64,000 nt of DNA from JAGVSZ01 sp963716855 (lineage in GTDB: Bacteria > Pseudomonadota > Gammaproteobacteria > Burkholderiales > SG8-39). A program made the translations under genes and the position numbers. The stretch is taken from the NCBI GenBank assembly GCA_963716855.1, contig CAVQUV010000019.1:124001-188000 (forward strand), read 5' to 3'. Position 1 is the first letter of the stretch; every line of letters begins with the position of its first letter. Below are positions 35,645 to 44,970 of this stretch, in pieces. Under the pieces are notes generated by a model. The model ran no database searches and was not told the origin of the DNA. It was given only the letters and a program-made list of their open reading frames with translations.

Positions 35645-36417
35645 GCCGCCCTCGCCTCCGGCAGCCCGATCCATGCAGGGTCGTCGATCTCCGCAAGCGC
35701 GGTCCGATAGCGTTCGAGCTCGCGTTCGCCCAGCTCGCCACGCTCGATGCGCACGCCGAACTCGCGTGCGAACGCGGCCACGAACGCGGCCTCGATCCGG
35801 TCGAGCCCGGGCAGCGGTGCGACGAGCTCGCGCAGATTCGCCACCGACTGGCGTGCGCCGGCGAGGAATTCCGGCGTCACCCGCGGCGCGGTCGCGGCGA
35901 GCGCGCGGAGCATCACCTCGACGTCGAAGTCGAGCAGCAGCGTGCCCTGGTAGAGCAGCGCATCCCCATCGAGCGCGCCGCCGGTGCCGGAGATCTTGCG
36001 CCCGGCGACCACGATGTCGGTCGGAGGGCGGTACTCCGCCGCCGCGCCGAGCGCGCGGATCGCCTCCGCCGCGGCCGTGCACACGCGGCGCGAGATCGCC
36101 GCCATCTCGGGGGTGCCGACGTCGCGGCTCTCGAGGTAGAGTTCCCAGCCGAGCACGCTCTCGTCCATGTAGATCGCGCCGCCTCCGGTGAGCCGGCGCT
36201 GCACGGCGATGCCGCGGCTCGCGCAGTACGCGAGGTCCAGCTCCTGCGCCGGGTCCTGGTGGTGGCCGACCAACGCAGCAGGGGTGAAGCGCAGGAAGCG
36301 CAGCGTGCTCGGGATCTCGCGCGCCTGGCGCGCTTCGAGCAGCGCGCGGTTGAGCGCGAGATTCTCCGCCGGCCGCCGCACTCCGGTGTCGATCCAGTGC
36401 CAGGCGGGCGCGCTCAT
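35641..36417 (-). CDS. sHdr-associated lipoate/octanoate-protein ligase sLpl(AB)
   Basis: 258 residues. The ligase core contains QRRLTGGGAIYMDESVLGWEL (about 75-95) and the catalytic-Lys segment VVAGRKISGTGGA (about 135-147). A C-terminal LplB-like part (PEFLAGARQSVANLRELV and a final helix) is fused, as in sLpl(AB) enzymes linked to sHdr clusters. It would load octanoate or lipoate onto the LbpA proteins. ATGA overlap with lipT; three bases after lipS1. It is probably the ligase for this locus. Confidence 0.88.
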   Translation of the reverse strand: MSAPAWHWIDTGVRRPAENLALNRALLEARQAREIPSTLRFLRFTPAALVGHHQDPAQELDLAYCASRGIAVQRRLTGGGAIYMDESVLGWELYLESRDVGTPEMAAISRRVCTAAAEAIRALGAAAEYRPPTDIVVAGRKISGTGGALDGDALLYQGTLLLDFDVEVMLRALAATAPRVTPEFLAGARQSVANLRELVAPLPGLDRIEAAFVAAFAREFGVRIERGELGERELERYRTALAEIDDPAWIGLPEARAA

Positions 36418-36420
36418 TCG

Positions 36421-37525
36421 TCAGGCCGTCACGATCGGGATGCCGTGCAGCGCGCGGCCGGCCCGACTCGCGCCGGACGAAGTCCGCGACGTCGATCGTC
36501 GTCGCGCCGGCGCCGTCCTCCAGCGCCAGGACCTCGTCGCCCACGGCGATCGAGCAGCAGGCCGGCGTGACGCGCACGTCACGCCCCAATCGCACGGCCA
36601 GCTCGACCGTGCCGTCGCTCGGATGCGCGATGCCGTCGAGCCCCGCCATCACTGCGTAGGCGTCGATCTCGACTTTCGTGCGTCCCGGCGGGCGCGCGCA
36701 GCCGAGGAGCAGCGGCACCTCGGGAAGCTGCGCGCGTGCATCGAGGAAGAAGCGCCCCACCGCGCGGCTCGGCACCGTCTCGAACGGCCGATGCGCCGGC
36801 GCGTAAAACGGCATCACGACGACCAGCACCAGCGCCGCGGGCCGATGCCGGGCCACCATCTCGAGCGCGTTCCACTCGCCGAGCATCCGCCCGTAGTGCA
36901 GTCCGATGACGATGTGCGGCACGACCTTGAGCGTGGTCTCGGTGAGGTGCCGAAGCGATTCCTCGAAGTCCGCGACCGGCCGCTTCAGGTGATACACCTG
37001 CTGGATGGTGTCCTGCGCGCCGATCACGTCGAGCATCGCCGCGTCGACGCCCGCCTCTTCCATGCGCCGCGCCGCGTCGCGCGAGACGAGCGCCGTGTGA
37101 ATGGCGATGCGGAACGCGGGAAACGCATCCTTGATGCGCCGGATCGTCGGGTAGAACGCGCCGTACTCGACCTCGTCCCGGTGGTTCGAGCCGCCGGTGA
37201 GGAGCATCCCCCGCGCGCCGGCTGCGACCTGATCGTTGACGACGCGCCACAGCGCCTCCGGCGTGCGCGCCGGGATCATCGGCTCGAGGATCTTCGCCTT
37301 GCAGTGGTCGCACTGCAGCTTGCAGTCGCCGCCGGTGATCGACACGGCCGGCCAGGCGCTCTTCCCGCAGCCAGAGATCTCGCTCGTCGCAAAGACCTTG
37401 AACGTCGGGACGTGGAAGTTGACCGGTCCGGGTCGCCCGCGCGCCTCGAGCGCGCCGACGAGCGCCGCGTCGAGGGCCGCAACCTCGAGCGCCTCGATGC
37501 CGCGCGCGGTCTCGAGCCAGGTCAT
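36421..37525 (-). CDS. lipS1: Radical SAM lipoyl synthase component LipS1 (C-terminal frameshift)
   Basis: About 368 residues. The radical SAM cluster is C68-C72-C75 (GGDCKLQCDHCKAK), then GMLLTGGSNHRDEVEYG and a TIM-barrel-like body. Near the end the frame VADFVRRESGR must shift by one base (about 36460) to give ALHGIPIVTA and a stop immediately before the ligase ATG; the uncorrected frame would run through both following genes. LipS1 and LipS2 together replace LipA in sHdr organisms. 16 bases after the LbpA gene. Confidence 0.85.
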
Positions 37526-37541
37526 CCGGCCACAAGCGGAA

Positions 37542-37982
37542 TCACGGGCAGCCGGCGAAGCCGTCGGCGGCCATCTTCGCTTCGAAGGCGGGCGCCACCG
37601 CGGCGCCGGTCACGAGCCCGCCCGACTCGCCGTCCCAGTTGGCCGGCTTCAGCTTCACGAGCCAGCCCGCCCCGTAGGGGTCCGCGTTGATGCCCTTCGC
37701 GTTGCCCGCGAGCGCGTCGTTGACGGCCACGACTTCGCCGGCGACCGGCGCCTTCACCGGTCCCACCCATTTGCCGGATTCGACCGTGACCAGCGACTTG
37801 CCCTGGTCGATCGATCGGCCGGCCTTCTTCGGCGTGTAGGCGACGATCTCGCCGGCGAGCGCGCAGGCGTAGGCCGTCATGCCGACGGTGATCGTGCCGT
37901 CGGCCTCCCTGCGCGCCCAGACGTTGTTCTCGACGTTGTAGTACAGGTCGTCGGGCAGGTTGCAGTTCTTGACCGATGCCAT
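37542..37982 (-). CDS. lbpA: Lipoate-binding protein LbpA (GcvH-like), copy 1
   Basis: 146 residues, GcvH-like fold. The lipoylation site is Lys71 in VESGKWVGPV, within the ESxK(W)VGP context of the family; the N-terminus has LYYNVENNVWARREADG and the C-terminus AKMAADGFAGCP. In sulfur oxidisers LbpA, unlike glycine-cleavage GcvH, carries the lipoyl arm for the sHdr reaction. No glycine-cleavage genes are nearby. Start ATG 37982. Confidence 0.92.
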   Translation of the reverse strand: MASVKNCNLPDDLYYNVENNVWARREADGTITVGMTAYACALAGEIVAYTPKKAGRSIDQGKSLVTVESGKWVGPVKAPVAGEVVAVNDALAGNAKGINADPYGAGWLVKLKPANWDGESGGLVTGAAVAPAFEAKMAADGFAGCP

Positions 37983-38042
37983 CGCAGTCTCCCGTTGCTG
38001 GTCCGATTTTGTGCGGCCGTCTCGCGGAACGCTTGCGCTGCG

Positions 38043-38438
38043 TCAAAAAAACAGCACCTTGTCGCAGCTGAGGATCATGTCGGCGAGCGCGCCGCCCGAG
38101 GAGAGCTCGTCCACCTCCGGGACGAGGTCATCCACGTCCAGGTCCCATCCCGGCAGAGCGGGGCGGCAGGCGTGGAACTTGACGCCCGCCTGCTTCGCCT
38201 CGCGCATGAACTCGATGATCGGCTTGCCCCCTGCCATCGCGGCGAGCGTCTCCGGCACGCCCCGCGTCACCAGGCGCACCCCCTCCATCGTGAAGAAGAT
38301 CGTCACGTCGGCGTCCATCGAGGCGAGCAGCGCGCCGAGGTAGAAGGGCGTCGCACAGCGATTCGGCGTCGACGGGCCGCTCGTCATCACGATCACCACC
38401 GTCTTCTCGTCGTGCTCGAGGTAGCGCGGACCGGACAC
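38043..38438 (-). CDS. Small DsrE-family protein
   Basis: 131 residues. DsrE-like core: KTVVIVMTSGPSTPNRCATPFYLG, then ADVTIFFTMEGVRLVTRG. Three Cys: C28, C91 (FHACRPALP) and C125 (LSCDKVLFF). C91 sits where DsrE-family persulfide Cys usually lies. It lies between the two lipoate-binding-protein genes, so it probably exchanges sulfur with the sHdr complex or LbpA. It is shorter than the DsrE2-like protein of this locus. Confidence 0.82.
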   Translation of the reverse strand: MSGPRYLEHDEKTVVIVMTSGPSTPNRCATPFYLGALLASMDADVTIFFTMEGVRLVTRGVPETLAAMAGGKPIIEFMREAKQAGVKFHACRPALPGWDLDVDDLVPEVDELSSGGALADMILSCDKVLFF

Positions 38439-38443
38439 GGGCG

Positions 38444-38890
38444 TCAGTCCGCGAGCCGCTTGCAGCGGATGTCGTCGCGCCGGCAGCGCTCCTCGAACGC
38501 CCGCCGCGCCGCCTCACCGGTCAGGAGGCCGGCGAACGCCGCGGCGATCGGCTCGCGCGGCTTCACGCGCGCGATCCAGTGCCGATAGGGATCGCGGTTG
38601 AGCAGCGTGGGGTCGTCGAGCACCGCCTCGTTGCCGGCCTCGATGGTGCAGTCGAACGGGTTGGGGACCGGGCCGGCCCACTTGCCGGTCTCGACGGTCG
38701 CCACCGGCTTGCCCTTCGGCCTCAGGCTGCCGGGCTTGCGCACGCGCACGTGCAGCACCTTGCCGGCGATGGTCTGGGAGATGTCGGTCATGCCCACCGA
38801 TGCCGTCCCGTCGCTTTCCGGTCGCACCCAGATCTGGAACTCGGCGTCGTAGTGGAGGTCGGGGAGGAACTCGCAGCCGTGGGCGCTCAT
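38444..38890 (-). CDS. Lipoate-binding protein (GcvH-like), copy 2
   Basis: 148 residues. Lys70 in VETGKWAGPVPNPFDC is the probable lipoylation site. The N-terminus (CEFLPDLHYDAEFQIWVRPE) differs markedly from copy 1, and the tail is a Cys-containing basic helix (EERCRRDDIRCKRLAD). Two LbpA-type proteins in one sHdr locus are known; division of labour between them is unclear. Start ATG 38890; ends five bases before the small DsrE gene. Confidence 0.9.
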   Translation of the reverse strand: MSAHGCEFLPDLHYDAEFQIWVRPESDGTASVGMTDISQTIAGKVLHVRVRKPGSLRPKGKPVATVETGKWAGPVPNPFDCTIEAGNEAVLDDPTLLNRDPYRHWIARVKPREPIAAAFAGLLTGEAARRAFEERCRRDDIRCKRLAD

Positions 38891-38898
38891 GCGCCCGA

Positions 38899-39810
38899 TT
38901 AGATCACGCCCTTCTCGTGCAGGAAATCGATCGAGTCGCTGATGTTCTCGTGCAACGCGACCTTGCGCGCCGAGAGCCCGAGCGCGAGACCGAGGAGCTG
39001 CGTGAAGTAGACGATCTTCACGCTGGTCTTGATGCCGAACGCCTCCTCGGCGCGGATCTGGTGCATCTCCAGGCCGGAGTGGCAGGTCGGGCACTCGGTC
39101 GCGATGATGTCCGCGCCGCACTCCTCGGCCGCCTGCAGCAGGTTCAGGACGAGCTGCGTCGAGGTGTCGGAGTCCGACAGCGTGTGCGCGCCGCCGCAGC
39201 ACGCCGTCTTGAGCGGGTACTCCACGTTCACCGCGCCGGCCGCGGCAAGCAGGTCGTCCATGTAGTGCGGCGCGTGGCTCGACTCCGAGCCCGGGCCCTG
39301 GTCCTTCTCGGGAAAGATCTGGCGCGGCCGCGTGTACATGCAGCCGTAGTAATTGGCGATCTTCACGCCCTTGAGCGAGTTGGTGATGCGCGCCTTGACG
39401 CCTTCGGGCCCCAGCTCCTCCATCAGCCACTCGAGCAGGTGCAGCGTGCGGACGTCGCCCCGGTAGACCGGGTCGTCGGCCTTCTTGGCGAGGTCCTGCA
39501 CCGTCTGCATCGTCGCGGCGTCGGTGGCGCATTCGTACTCGGCCTTCTTCAGGTTGTGATAGCAGCCGTTGCACGGCGCCATCACCGTGTCGCAGCCCAT
39601 CCTCTCGGCGGCGATCGCCATGTTGCGCGCCGACATGTAGGTCTGGAGCATCGGGTGGATGTTCTTCACCTCCATCGCTCCGCAGCAGTTCCAGTCCTCG
39701 AGCTCGGTCATGCGGAGGTCGAGCGCCTTCACGAGCGCCCGCGTCGAGCGGTCATAGGGGCCGCCCGAACCTTCGAGCGCGCAACCGGGGTAGTAGGCGA
39801 CTTTCGACAT
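38899..39810 (-). CDS. hdrB2: sHdr complex subunit HdrB2
   Basis: 303 residues. Two cysteine-rich CCG domains: first YYPGCALEG, WNCCGAME and CNGCYHN; second YYGCMYTR, TACCGGAHT and CPTCHSGLEM. Both are complete, so it can hold the noncubane Fe-S clusters typical of HdrB. In sulfur oxidisers HdrB2 is thought to take part in the central thiol/persulfide oxidation. Two bases after hdrC2. ATG 39810. Confidence 0.93.
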   Translation of the reverse strand: MSKVAYYPGCALEGSGGPYDRSTRALVKALDLRMTELEDWNCCGAMEVKNIHPMLQTYMSARNMAIAAERMGCDTVMAPCNGCYHNLKKAEYECATDAATMQTVQDLAKKADDPVYRGDVRTLHLLEWLMEELGPEGVKARITNSLKGVKIANYYGCMYTRPRQIFPEKDQGPGSESSHAPHYMDDLLAAAGAVNVEYPLKTACCGGAHTLSDSDTSTQLVLNLLQAAEECGADIIATECPTCHSGLEMHQIRAEEAFGIKTSVKIVYFTQLLGLALGLSARKVALHENISDSIDFLHEKGVI

Positions 39811-39812
39811 GG

Positions 39813-40589
39813 TCAGGCCTTCGCGTGCGCGGCGCGCCGCTGCTCGTCGACGTACTGCTGCAGCACCTCGCCGGTGCGTCCCCAGGACTTCGTGCGCGGC
39901 TTGAAGACGAGCGCCCAGCCCATCTTCAGGCCCTGCGTGACCGGCAGCCGCGCGAGGAAAGCGCCGTAGCGGCCCTGCTGGAGTAGCGGAAGATTGTTCA
40001 TGCGTCGGATGAGCGTGCCGAGCCAGCCCTGCTTCACCAGCGCGACGACATTCTCGCCGGTCGTCTTCAGGAAATTGAACAGCACCTCGCTGTCCTCGAT
40101 GCGGCCGCGCTCGAGGCACTGGCGCGTGAACTCCTCGTCGAACTGGGTCGAGCGCGACTTCGGCGCGTGACCCTCGGACTCGAGCCAGTGCTGGAGCGCC
40201 TTCATCACGCCTTCGGGACGCACGTCCTTCGGGCAGATGTTCGTGCACTTGTTGCACGAGACGCACTGCCAGATGATGTCCTTGTCCTTGAGGAGCTCCG
40301 CCTTGTAGCCGAGGTTGGTGAGGTAGATCCAGTAGCGCGGGTTGAAGTCGGCGTTGATCGCGTACATCGTGCAGGCGTTGGTGCACGAGCCGCACTGCCA
40401 GCAGCGGTGCACGTTCTCGGCCCCGGGGAAGGACGCGATGATCGTCTGGAAGTCGGGGTCGTAGTCGGTCCACGTCCGCGGCGTGATCATCGTGTTCCAG
40501 TGGCCGGACACGTCCACGCCGTCGACGACGAGCTTCTCGGTGACGAGCAGGTTCGCCGGGTCGATCAGGGACTTTTCATGGATTGGCAT
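39813..40589 (-). CDS. hdrC2: sHdr complex subunit HdrC2
   Basis: 258 residues with two [4Fe-4S] motifs: C63-C66-C69-C73 (CWQCGSCTNAC) and C109-C112-C115-C119 (CVSCNKCTNIC), followed by a helical C-terminus of about 130 residues. HdrC2 passes electrons between HdrB2 and HdrA. ATG 40589 is next to the end of the upstream Hyp gene, matching the conserved order hdrA-hyp-hdrC2-hdrB2. Confidence 0.94.
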   Translation of the reverse strand: MPIHEKSLIDPANLLVTEKLVVDGVDVSGHWNTMITPRTWTDYDPDFQTIIASFPGAENVHRCWQCGSCTNACTMYAINADFNPRYWIYLTNLGYKAELLKDKDIIWQCVSCNKCTNICPKDVRPEGVMKALQHWLESEGHAPKSRSTQFDEEFTRQCLERGRIEDSEVLFNFLKTTGENVVALVKQGWLGTLIRRMNNLPLLQQGRYGAFLARLPVTQGLKMGWALVFKPRTKSWGRTGEVLQQYVDEQRRAAHAKA

Positions 40590-41488
40590 TCAGCGGGTCA
40601 CGTCGCGAGCCAGCGCGCTGGGCGAGCTGGGCAGAAGAATGCGGCCGTCGCAACGCGTGCGTTCGCCGAATAGCCTCATGACCTGGACCGGCTGCATCGC
40701 GCGGATTCGATGCCGAGCAGCCCGGTGATCTGCTCGGAGGGATGCGTGCCGCGCTCGAAGTCGGCCCCCAACGTGCCGCCGGTCATGGCGCGGAAGTAGT
40801 GCCCGTACGCGCTGGCGAGCACCAGGTCGGCCCAGTAGTGCACGTCGCGGAAGATGCCCTGCTCCGCGACGCGTTCCTGGACCCAGGATCGCGCCGCCGC
40901 GTAGGTGCCGGGCGCGTTCTCGAGCGGCAGGTCGCGCATCGACTCGCCGCCGGCCACCAGCTCCCGCAGCGCCCCGCTCATCGTCGCGCGGTCCCACACC
41001 CAGCGCGCCATGAGCGGCACGCGAACCGGGTCGCGGAAGTGGAGGATCTCGGTCGCGAGATCGTGCGCGGCGCGCCGCAGCTTCGCGGCCGCGCGGCGTT
41101 CCTCGCGGCTCGTGGCCGCGCCGGCCGGAGTCGCCGCGAGCGTCGCTGCGATGCGCGACTCGATCGGAACGCTGTCGTCGGCGAGCGCCGCGATGGCGCT
41201 CGCGAGCGCCGCATCGCCGGCGAGAGGCCCGAGCTTGCGCCGCGCCCCGAACACGAGATCGATCACGGCGGCGAAGTTGTCCTGGGCGAGCGCAACGGCG
41301 AGACGACGCTGCTTCTCCCCGAGCGCGTCGAGCCAGGCCTCGATGCCGTCGCGGTCCTCGGCGGCCGCGAGCAGCGCCTTGAAATGGCGCTCGAACAGGC
41401 GCGCGTCCAGCGCGACCGCCAGCCTCGCCGGAGCGAGCGCCGCCGGCACAGCCGGAAGCTCAGGCGGCTGCTTTCTGGCCCAGAGCAT
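40590..41488 (-). CDS. sHdr-linked Hyp protein (C-terminal frameshift)
   Basis: About 299 residues: an Ala/Leu-rich, helical protein with no Cys motif. It overlaps the 3' end of hdrA by 29 bases. The main frame reaches GLLGIESAR and then needs a one-base shift near 40700 to read AMQPVQVMRLFGERT and end one base before hdrC2; without it the tail is short and Arg/Ser-rich. Position between hdrA and hdrC2 is that of the conserved hyp gene of sHdr clusters, whose role is unknown. Confidence 0.8.
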
Positions 41489-42515
41489 TCAGGTCGCCCA
41501 CCGCGCGCATCGCCATCGCCAGGCCGTGCGCGATGCAGCTGTCGATGTCCTCGGGGCCGAGCGCGGCGCCGCCGACGTAGATGCCGGGCCGCGTGCTCGC
41601 GAAGCTGCTGGTGTACTGCTCGCCTTTCTCGATGAAACCGTGCTTCTCGAGGCCGACGCCGAACACTTTCGCGATCTCCGGGTTCAGCGCCTGGGGATCC
41701 ATCCCGATCGCGTGCACGACCAGGTCGAACGGAATCACGATCGGGCGCTTGACCAGCGTGTCCTCGCCTTTGACGAGCAGGCGCTTGTCGGGACCCTGCG
41801 TCACCTCGGCGATGCGCGCCTTCACGAACTTGGTCCGGAATTCCTCCTGCGAGCGCCAGTAGAACTTGTCCTCGTACAGGCCGAACGTGCGGATGTCCAT
41901 GTAGTAGATGTACACGTCGGTCTTGGGCGAGAGCTCCTTGATCTCCATCGCGAGGTTGGTCGAGACCGTGCAGCAGATCTTCGAGCACCACTCGCGGCCG
42001 ATCTGGCGGTCGCGCGAGCCGACGCAGAGCAGGATGGCGACGCGCTCGGGCGTGCGGCCGTCCGACGGGCAGGCGATCTTGCCCGCGCCGACCATCTGCT
42101 CGACCTGGGTCGTGGTGACGACGTCCTCGAACGTGCCGAAGCCCCACTCCGGCTTGTTGATCGAGTCGAAGTGGGTGAAGCCGGTGCCCAGCACGATCGC
42201 GCCGGCCTGCACCGTCTGGCCGTTGGAGAGCGTCGCGGTGAAGTTGCCGTGCCCGCCGTCGACCCGGGTCACTTGCGTGCCCTTGTGGATCGCGACGAGC
42301 TTCGAGTCCTCGACGCGGGCCACCATCCGCCCGATCGCGTCCTTCGCCCACTCGCCGGACGGGACGAGCTTCGCGTACCCGGACAGGATCGGCGCGCCGC
42401 CGAGCACGTTCTCCTTTTCGACCAGCACCACGCGGCGGCCGATCGAGGCCACGCCGTGCGCCGTCGAAAGCCCCGTCGGACCCGCCCCGACCACCAGGAT
42501 TGCATCGTTCATCAC
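41460..42515 (-). CDS. hdrA: sHdr complex subunit HdrA (FAD protein)
   Basis: 351 residues. FAD-binding Rossmann motif VVGAGPTGLSTAHG (8-21), single Fe-S cluster cysteines C164, C177, C181 and C182 (LLCVGSRDRQIG, EWCSKICC), and a final FAD motif GIYVGGAALGPEDI near 320. The compact form, lacking the extra ferredoxin domains of methanogen HdrA, is that of sulfur oxidisers. Likely the electron-accepting core of the complex. Confidence 0.95.
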   Translation of the reverse strand: MMNDAILVVGAGPTGLSTAHGVASIGRRVVLVEKENVLGGAPILSGYAKLVPSGEWAKDAIGRMVARVEDSKLVAIHKGTQVTRVDGGHGNFTATLSNGQTVQAGAIVLGTGFTHFDSINKPEWGFGTFEDVVTTTQVEQMVGAGKIACPSDGRTPERVAILLCVGSRDRQIGREWCSKICCTVSTNLAMEIKELSPKTDVYIYYMDIRTFGLYEDKFYWRSQEEFRTKFVKARIAEVTQGPDKRLLVKGEDTLVKRPIVIPFDLVVHAIGMDPQALNPEIAKVFGVGLEKHGFIEKGEQYTSSFASTRPGIYVGGAALGPEDIDSCIAHGLAMAMRAVGDLNALGQKAAA

Positions 42516-42543
42516 CGTCTCCGACTCGTTCCGCCGCGCGTGG

Positions 42544-43893
42544 CTACGCCACCGCCCGCGACATGGAGTCGGCGAGCTTCGGGTCGTACAGGTACTCGAT
42601 CCTCCCGGCCTTCACTTCCTGCAGATAAGCCTCGAACTTCTTCTTCGCCTCGCTCCAGGAGATGCCCATCTTTTCGACCACCTCCTCGCAGGGGCTCGCG
42701 TGCCACTGCAGCTGGACGATCTTGAGCGGGTCCGCGCCGCAGGCGAGCGCCGCGAACTGGATGTCGGCCATGATCGGCAGCGAGTACTGTTGCTCGTGGG
42801 CCTTGCCGATCCACTGGTTCTTGTCCATCGTCGTGATGCAGCCGGTGTCGATGCCGAGCATCACGTCGGCGTTCGCCTCCTCGCGCGCCACCTTGATCTT
42901 GCGGTCGATCGTGAACGAGCGCGTGAACTCGCGCTCGCTGATGATGTGGCGGAAACCGAAGCCGCAGCAGTCGTACCAGGTCGAGTAGTCGATGATCTGC
43001 GCGCCGAGCGCCTGCGCCACGCCGGTGCCGGTCGCGGCGCGGTTGCCGCCCAGCACCTCCGGGTCGTAGATCGCGTCCTCGTGCACCATCTTGTAGTAGT
43101 GGCACGCCATGTGGACGGTCACGCGGAGCTTGGACACGTCGATCTTCTGCAGCTTCGTCGCGATGTCGTTGCGCATCACGTGCACCCAGTCGGAGTAGTG
43201 CACGACCTCCTCCGGCAGGACCAGCTTGCCGTCGACGAGCCGACCCAGCTTGCCGAGGATCTTCTTCACGCGCTCGCGCAGGGTGGCGTTCTCGACCAGG
43301 TACTTGCGCACCTCCTTGTAGTTGCCGAACGAGGTGCCGCAGTGGACGAGCGGGTAGAAGTGACCGGGCGGGTGCCCGAGCTTGTGGCCCGAGACGTACG
43401 CCTGGTGGAAGTTGCGCAGGAACACCGCCGCGAGCGACTCGACGTTGCCGATGCCCGAGCCGTGGTAGTTCCACGCGGTGCAGGAAGTCTGGTCGGTCTC
43501 GTCGAGGTAGTCCTTGCCCGGCACCATGCCGAGCTCGTTCATGGTCCACAGCAGCGAGGTCGGGTAGCCGGGGATGTTCCCGCACTGGCCGCAGGACTTG
43601 TGGTGCCAGAGCTGCGCGGTCGGGATCTTCTTCTCCCAGCCGAACAGCGTGCGCGCGACGACCGGCTTGTGCGCGTCGGTGATGCGGTGGACGAGGATCT
43701 CGCCCTCCCGCTCGAGCTCGAACATGTGGTCGCGCACGTCGTCCATGCGCTCGCCGAGCTCGACGGAGCGCTTGTCGATGACCTTCTCGACCCATGCGGT
43801 CGCCTTGCGGGCGTCCTCGGGCGCGAGGTCGGTGGGCTGGAAGAACGCGCCGTGGCCGGCGATGCCGCCGCTGGCGGGAGGGGTCGGGTTCAT
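42544..43893 (-). CDS. hdrB1: sHdr complex subunit HdrB1
   Basis: 449 residues from ATG 43893. One well-formed CCG-type half (CHYYKM ... WYDCCGFGF ... DTGC) and a second modified set earlier (HKSCGQCGN, SCTAWNYHG, HCGTSFG). The N-terminal 120 residues are extra relative to HdrB2. The variant cysteine pattern distinguishes HdrB1 from HdrB2. 28 bases after hdrC1's stop region and 28 before hdrA. A longer reading upstream belongs to hdrC1 in another frame. Confidence 0.93.
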   Translation of the reverse strand: MNPTPPASGGIAGHGAFFQPTDLAPEDARKATAWVEKVIDKRSVELGERMDDVRDHMFELEREGEILVHRITDAHKPVVARTLFGWEKKIPTAQLWHHKSCGQCGNIPGYPTSLLWTMNELGMVPGKDYLDETDQTSCTAWNYHGSGIGNVESLAAVFLRNFHQAYVSGHKLGHPPGHFYPLVHCGTSFGNYKEVRKYLVENATLRERVKKILGKLGRLVDGKLVLPEEVVHYSDWVHVMRNDIATKLQKIDVSKLRVTVHMACHYYKMVHEDAIYDPEVLGGNRAATGTGVAQALGAQIIDYSTWYDCCGFGFRHIISEREFTRSFTIDRKIKVAREEANADVMLGIDTGCITTMDKNQWIGKAHEQQYSLPIMADIQFAALACGADPLKIVQLQWHASPCEEVVEKMGISWSEAKKKFEAYLQEVKAGRIEYLYDPKLADSMSRAVA

Positions 43894-43925
43894 GTCTCGC
43901 TCCTGGTCCGTGTTCCTGGTCCGTA

Positions 43926-44624
43926 CTAATCGGCGTCGGCCTTGGCTTCTGCTTGTTCTTCGACCCACTCCTCGTACTCCTCGCGCTTCTCGTCGATGAA
44001 GTCCTCGATGACGTCGAAGAGGTTCTCGTCCATCGTCTCGAGCTGCTGCAGCACCCCGGTGTCCTCCCAGATCGTGTACATCTCGACCGAGGTCTTCAGC
44101 GACACCTCCCACGCGGTGTCGGTGGTCTGGAGCGTCTTCATCGGAATCGCCTTGCGCAGGATCTTGAGGTCGCCCTCCACCTTCTGGATGTTGGGACCCC
44201 AGTCGGGGAAGTGATCCGGCTGGATCATGTCGGGCGAGAGCTGATTGCCGGTCGTGATGAGCTTCAGCATCACGCGGCCGAACGGACGTAGCACGTCCTT
44301 TGCCGACTGCATGCCGTGCTTGATGGCGGCCTCGCGCATGATCGCGATCAGCCCGCCGGGCGAGTTCTTGAAGGGGCAGCGCGACGCGCAGGTCATGCAC
44401 TGGGCGCAGGCCCAGATCTTCTCCTGCATCGCGTCGTAGACCTGCTCGACGTTCTCGGTCCACAGCAGCTGCACGATCTCGCGCGGGCTGAAATCGTAGA
44501 ACTGCGCGGAGGGGCAGGTGGCGGTGCAGATGCCGCAGTTGAGGCAGCCGTTCAGCTCGTGCTCGTAGCGGAAATCGCGACGTATGTCGTCGAAGACCTC
44601 CTGCATTTCGCCGTAGGTCGCCAT
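43926..44624 (-). CDS. hdrC1: sHdr complex subunit HdrC1
   Basis: 232 residues, two [4Fe-4S] motifs: C27-C30-C33-C37 (CLNCGICTATC) and C73-C76-C79-C83 (CAQCMTCASRC). The remainder is helical with an acidic tail (EEYEEWVEEQ). First hdr gene after tusA; together they form the 5' part of the operon. Electron transfer within the cytoplasmic sHdr complex. Confidence 0.94.
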   Translation of the reverse strand: MATYGEMQEVFDDIRRDFRYEHELNGCLNCGICTATCPSAQFYDFSPREIVQLLWTENVEQVYDAMQEKIWACAQCMTCASRCPFKNSPGGLIAIMREAAIKHGMQSAKDVLRPFGRVMLKLITTGNQLSPDMIQPDHFPDWGPNIQKVEGDLKILRKAIPMKTLQTTDTAWEVSLKTSVEMYTIWEDTGVLQQLETMDENLFDVIEDFIDEKREEYEEWVEEQAEAKADAD

Positions 44625-44656
44625 TTACCCTCCGCACCGCCCGAACGCGGGCACGG

Positions 44657-44884
44657 TCACTTGCGTTTCATGAAGAACGTGAACTCTTTGTTGGCTTCGG
44701 CATGTGAGAGCAGCTCGTTGCCGGTCTGCTTCGAAAACGCCTGGAAGTCCTTCACCGAGCCCGGGTCGGTGGCGAGGATTCGCAGGACCTGGCCGCTCGT
44801 CATGTCGGTGAGCGCCTTCTTGGCGCGCAGGATGGGCAGCGGGCAGTTGAGGCCGCGGGCGTCGAGTTCCTTGTCAAAATTCAT
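44657..44884 (-). CDS. tusA: Sulfur carrier TusA
   Basis: 75 residues from ATG 44884. The CPxP motif is at C14-P-L-P (GLNCPLPIL), with the rest of the TusA fold (GQVLRILATDPGS) following. It carries persulfide sulfur to the sHdr complex. It is the promoter-proximal gene of the sHdr operon, with a probable promoter and an upstream palindrome. Confidence 0.95.
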   Translation of the reverse strand: MNFDKELDARGLNCPLPILRAKKALTDMTSGQVLRILATDPGSVKDFQAFSKQTGNELLSHAEANKEFTFFMKRK

Positions 44885-44923
44885 CGTAGTCCTTTCGGGA
44901 GGGAAAGTCGGAGGGTGCGGATC

Positions 44924-44952
44924 GGTATAGCGCACGCGTCCCCGCCTTTCAA
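44924..44952 (-). promoter_or_regulatory. Sigma-70 promoter of the tusA-hdr operon
   Basis: On the minus strand TTGAAA (44947-44952, 5 of 6) and TATACC (44924-44929, 4 of 6) are 17 bases apart, 40 bases before tusA. The -10 is followed by GAT, giving TATACCGAT, which is also present upstream of the DsrE2-like gene. Confidence 0.55.
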
Positions 44953-44970
44953 CTCCAACGGCGTACAGGT

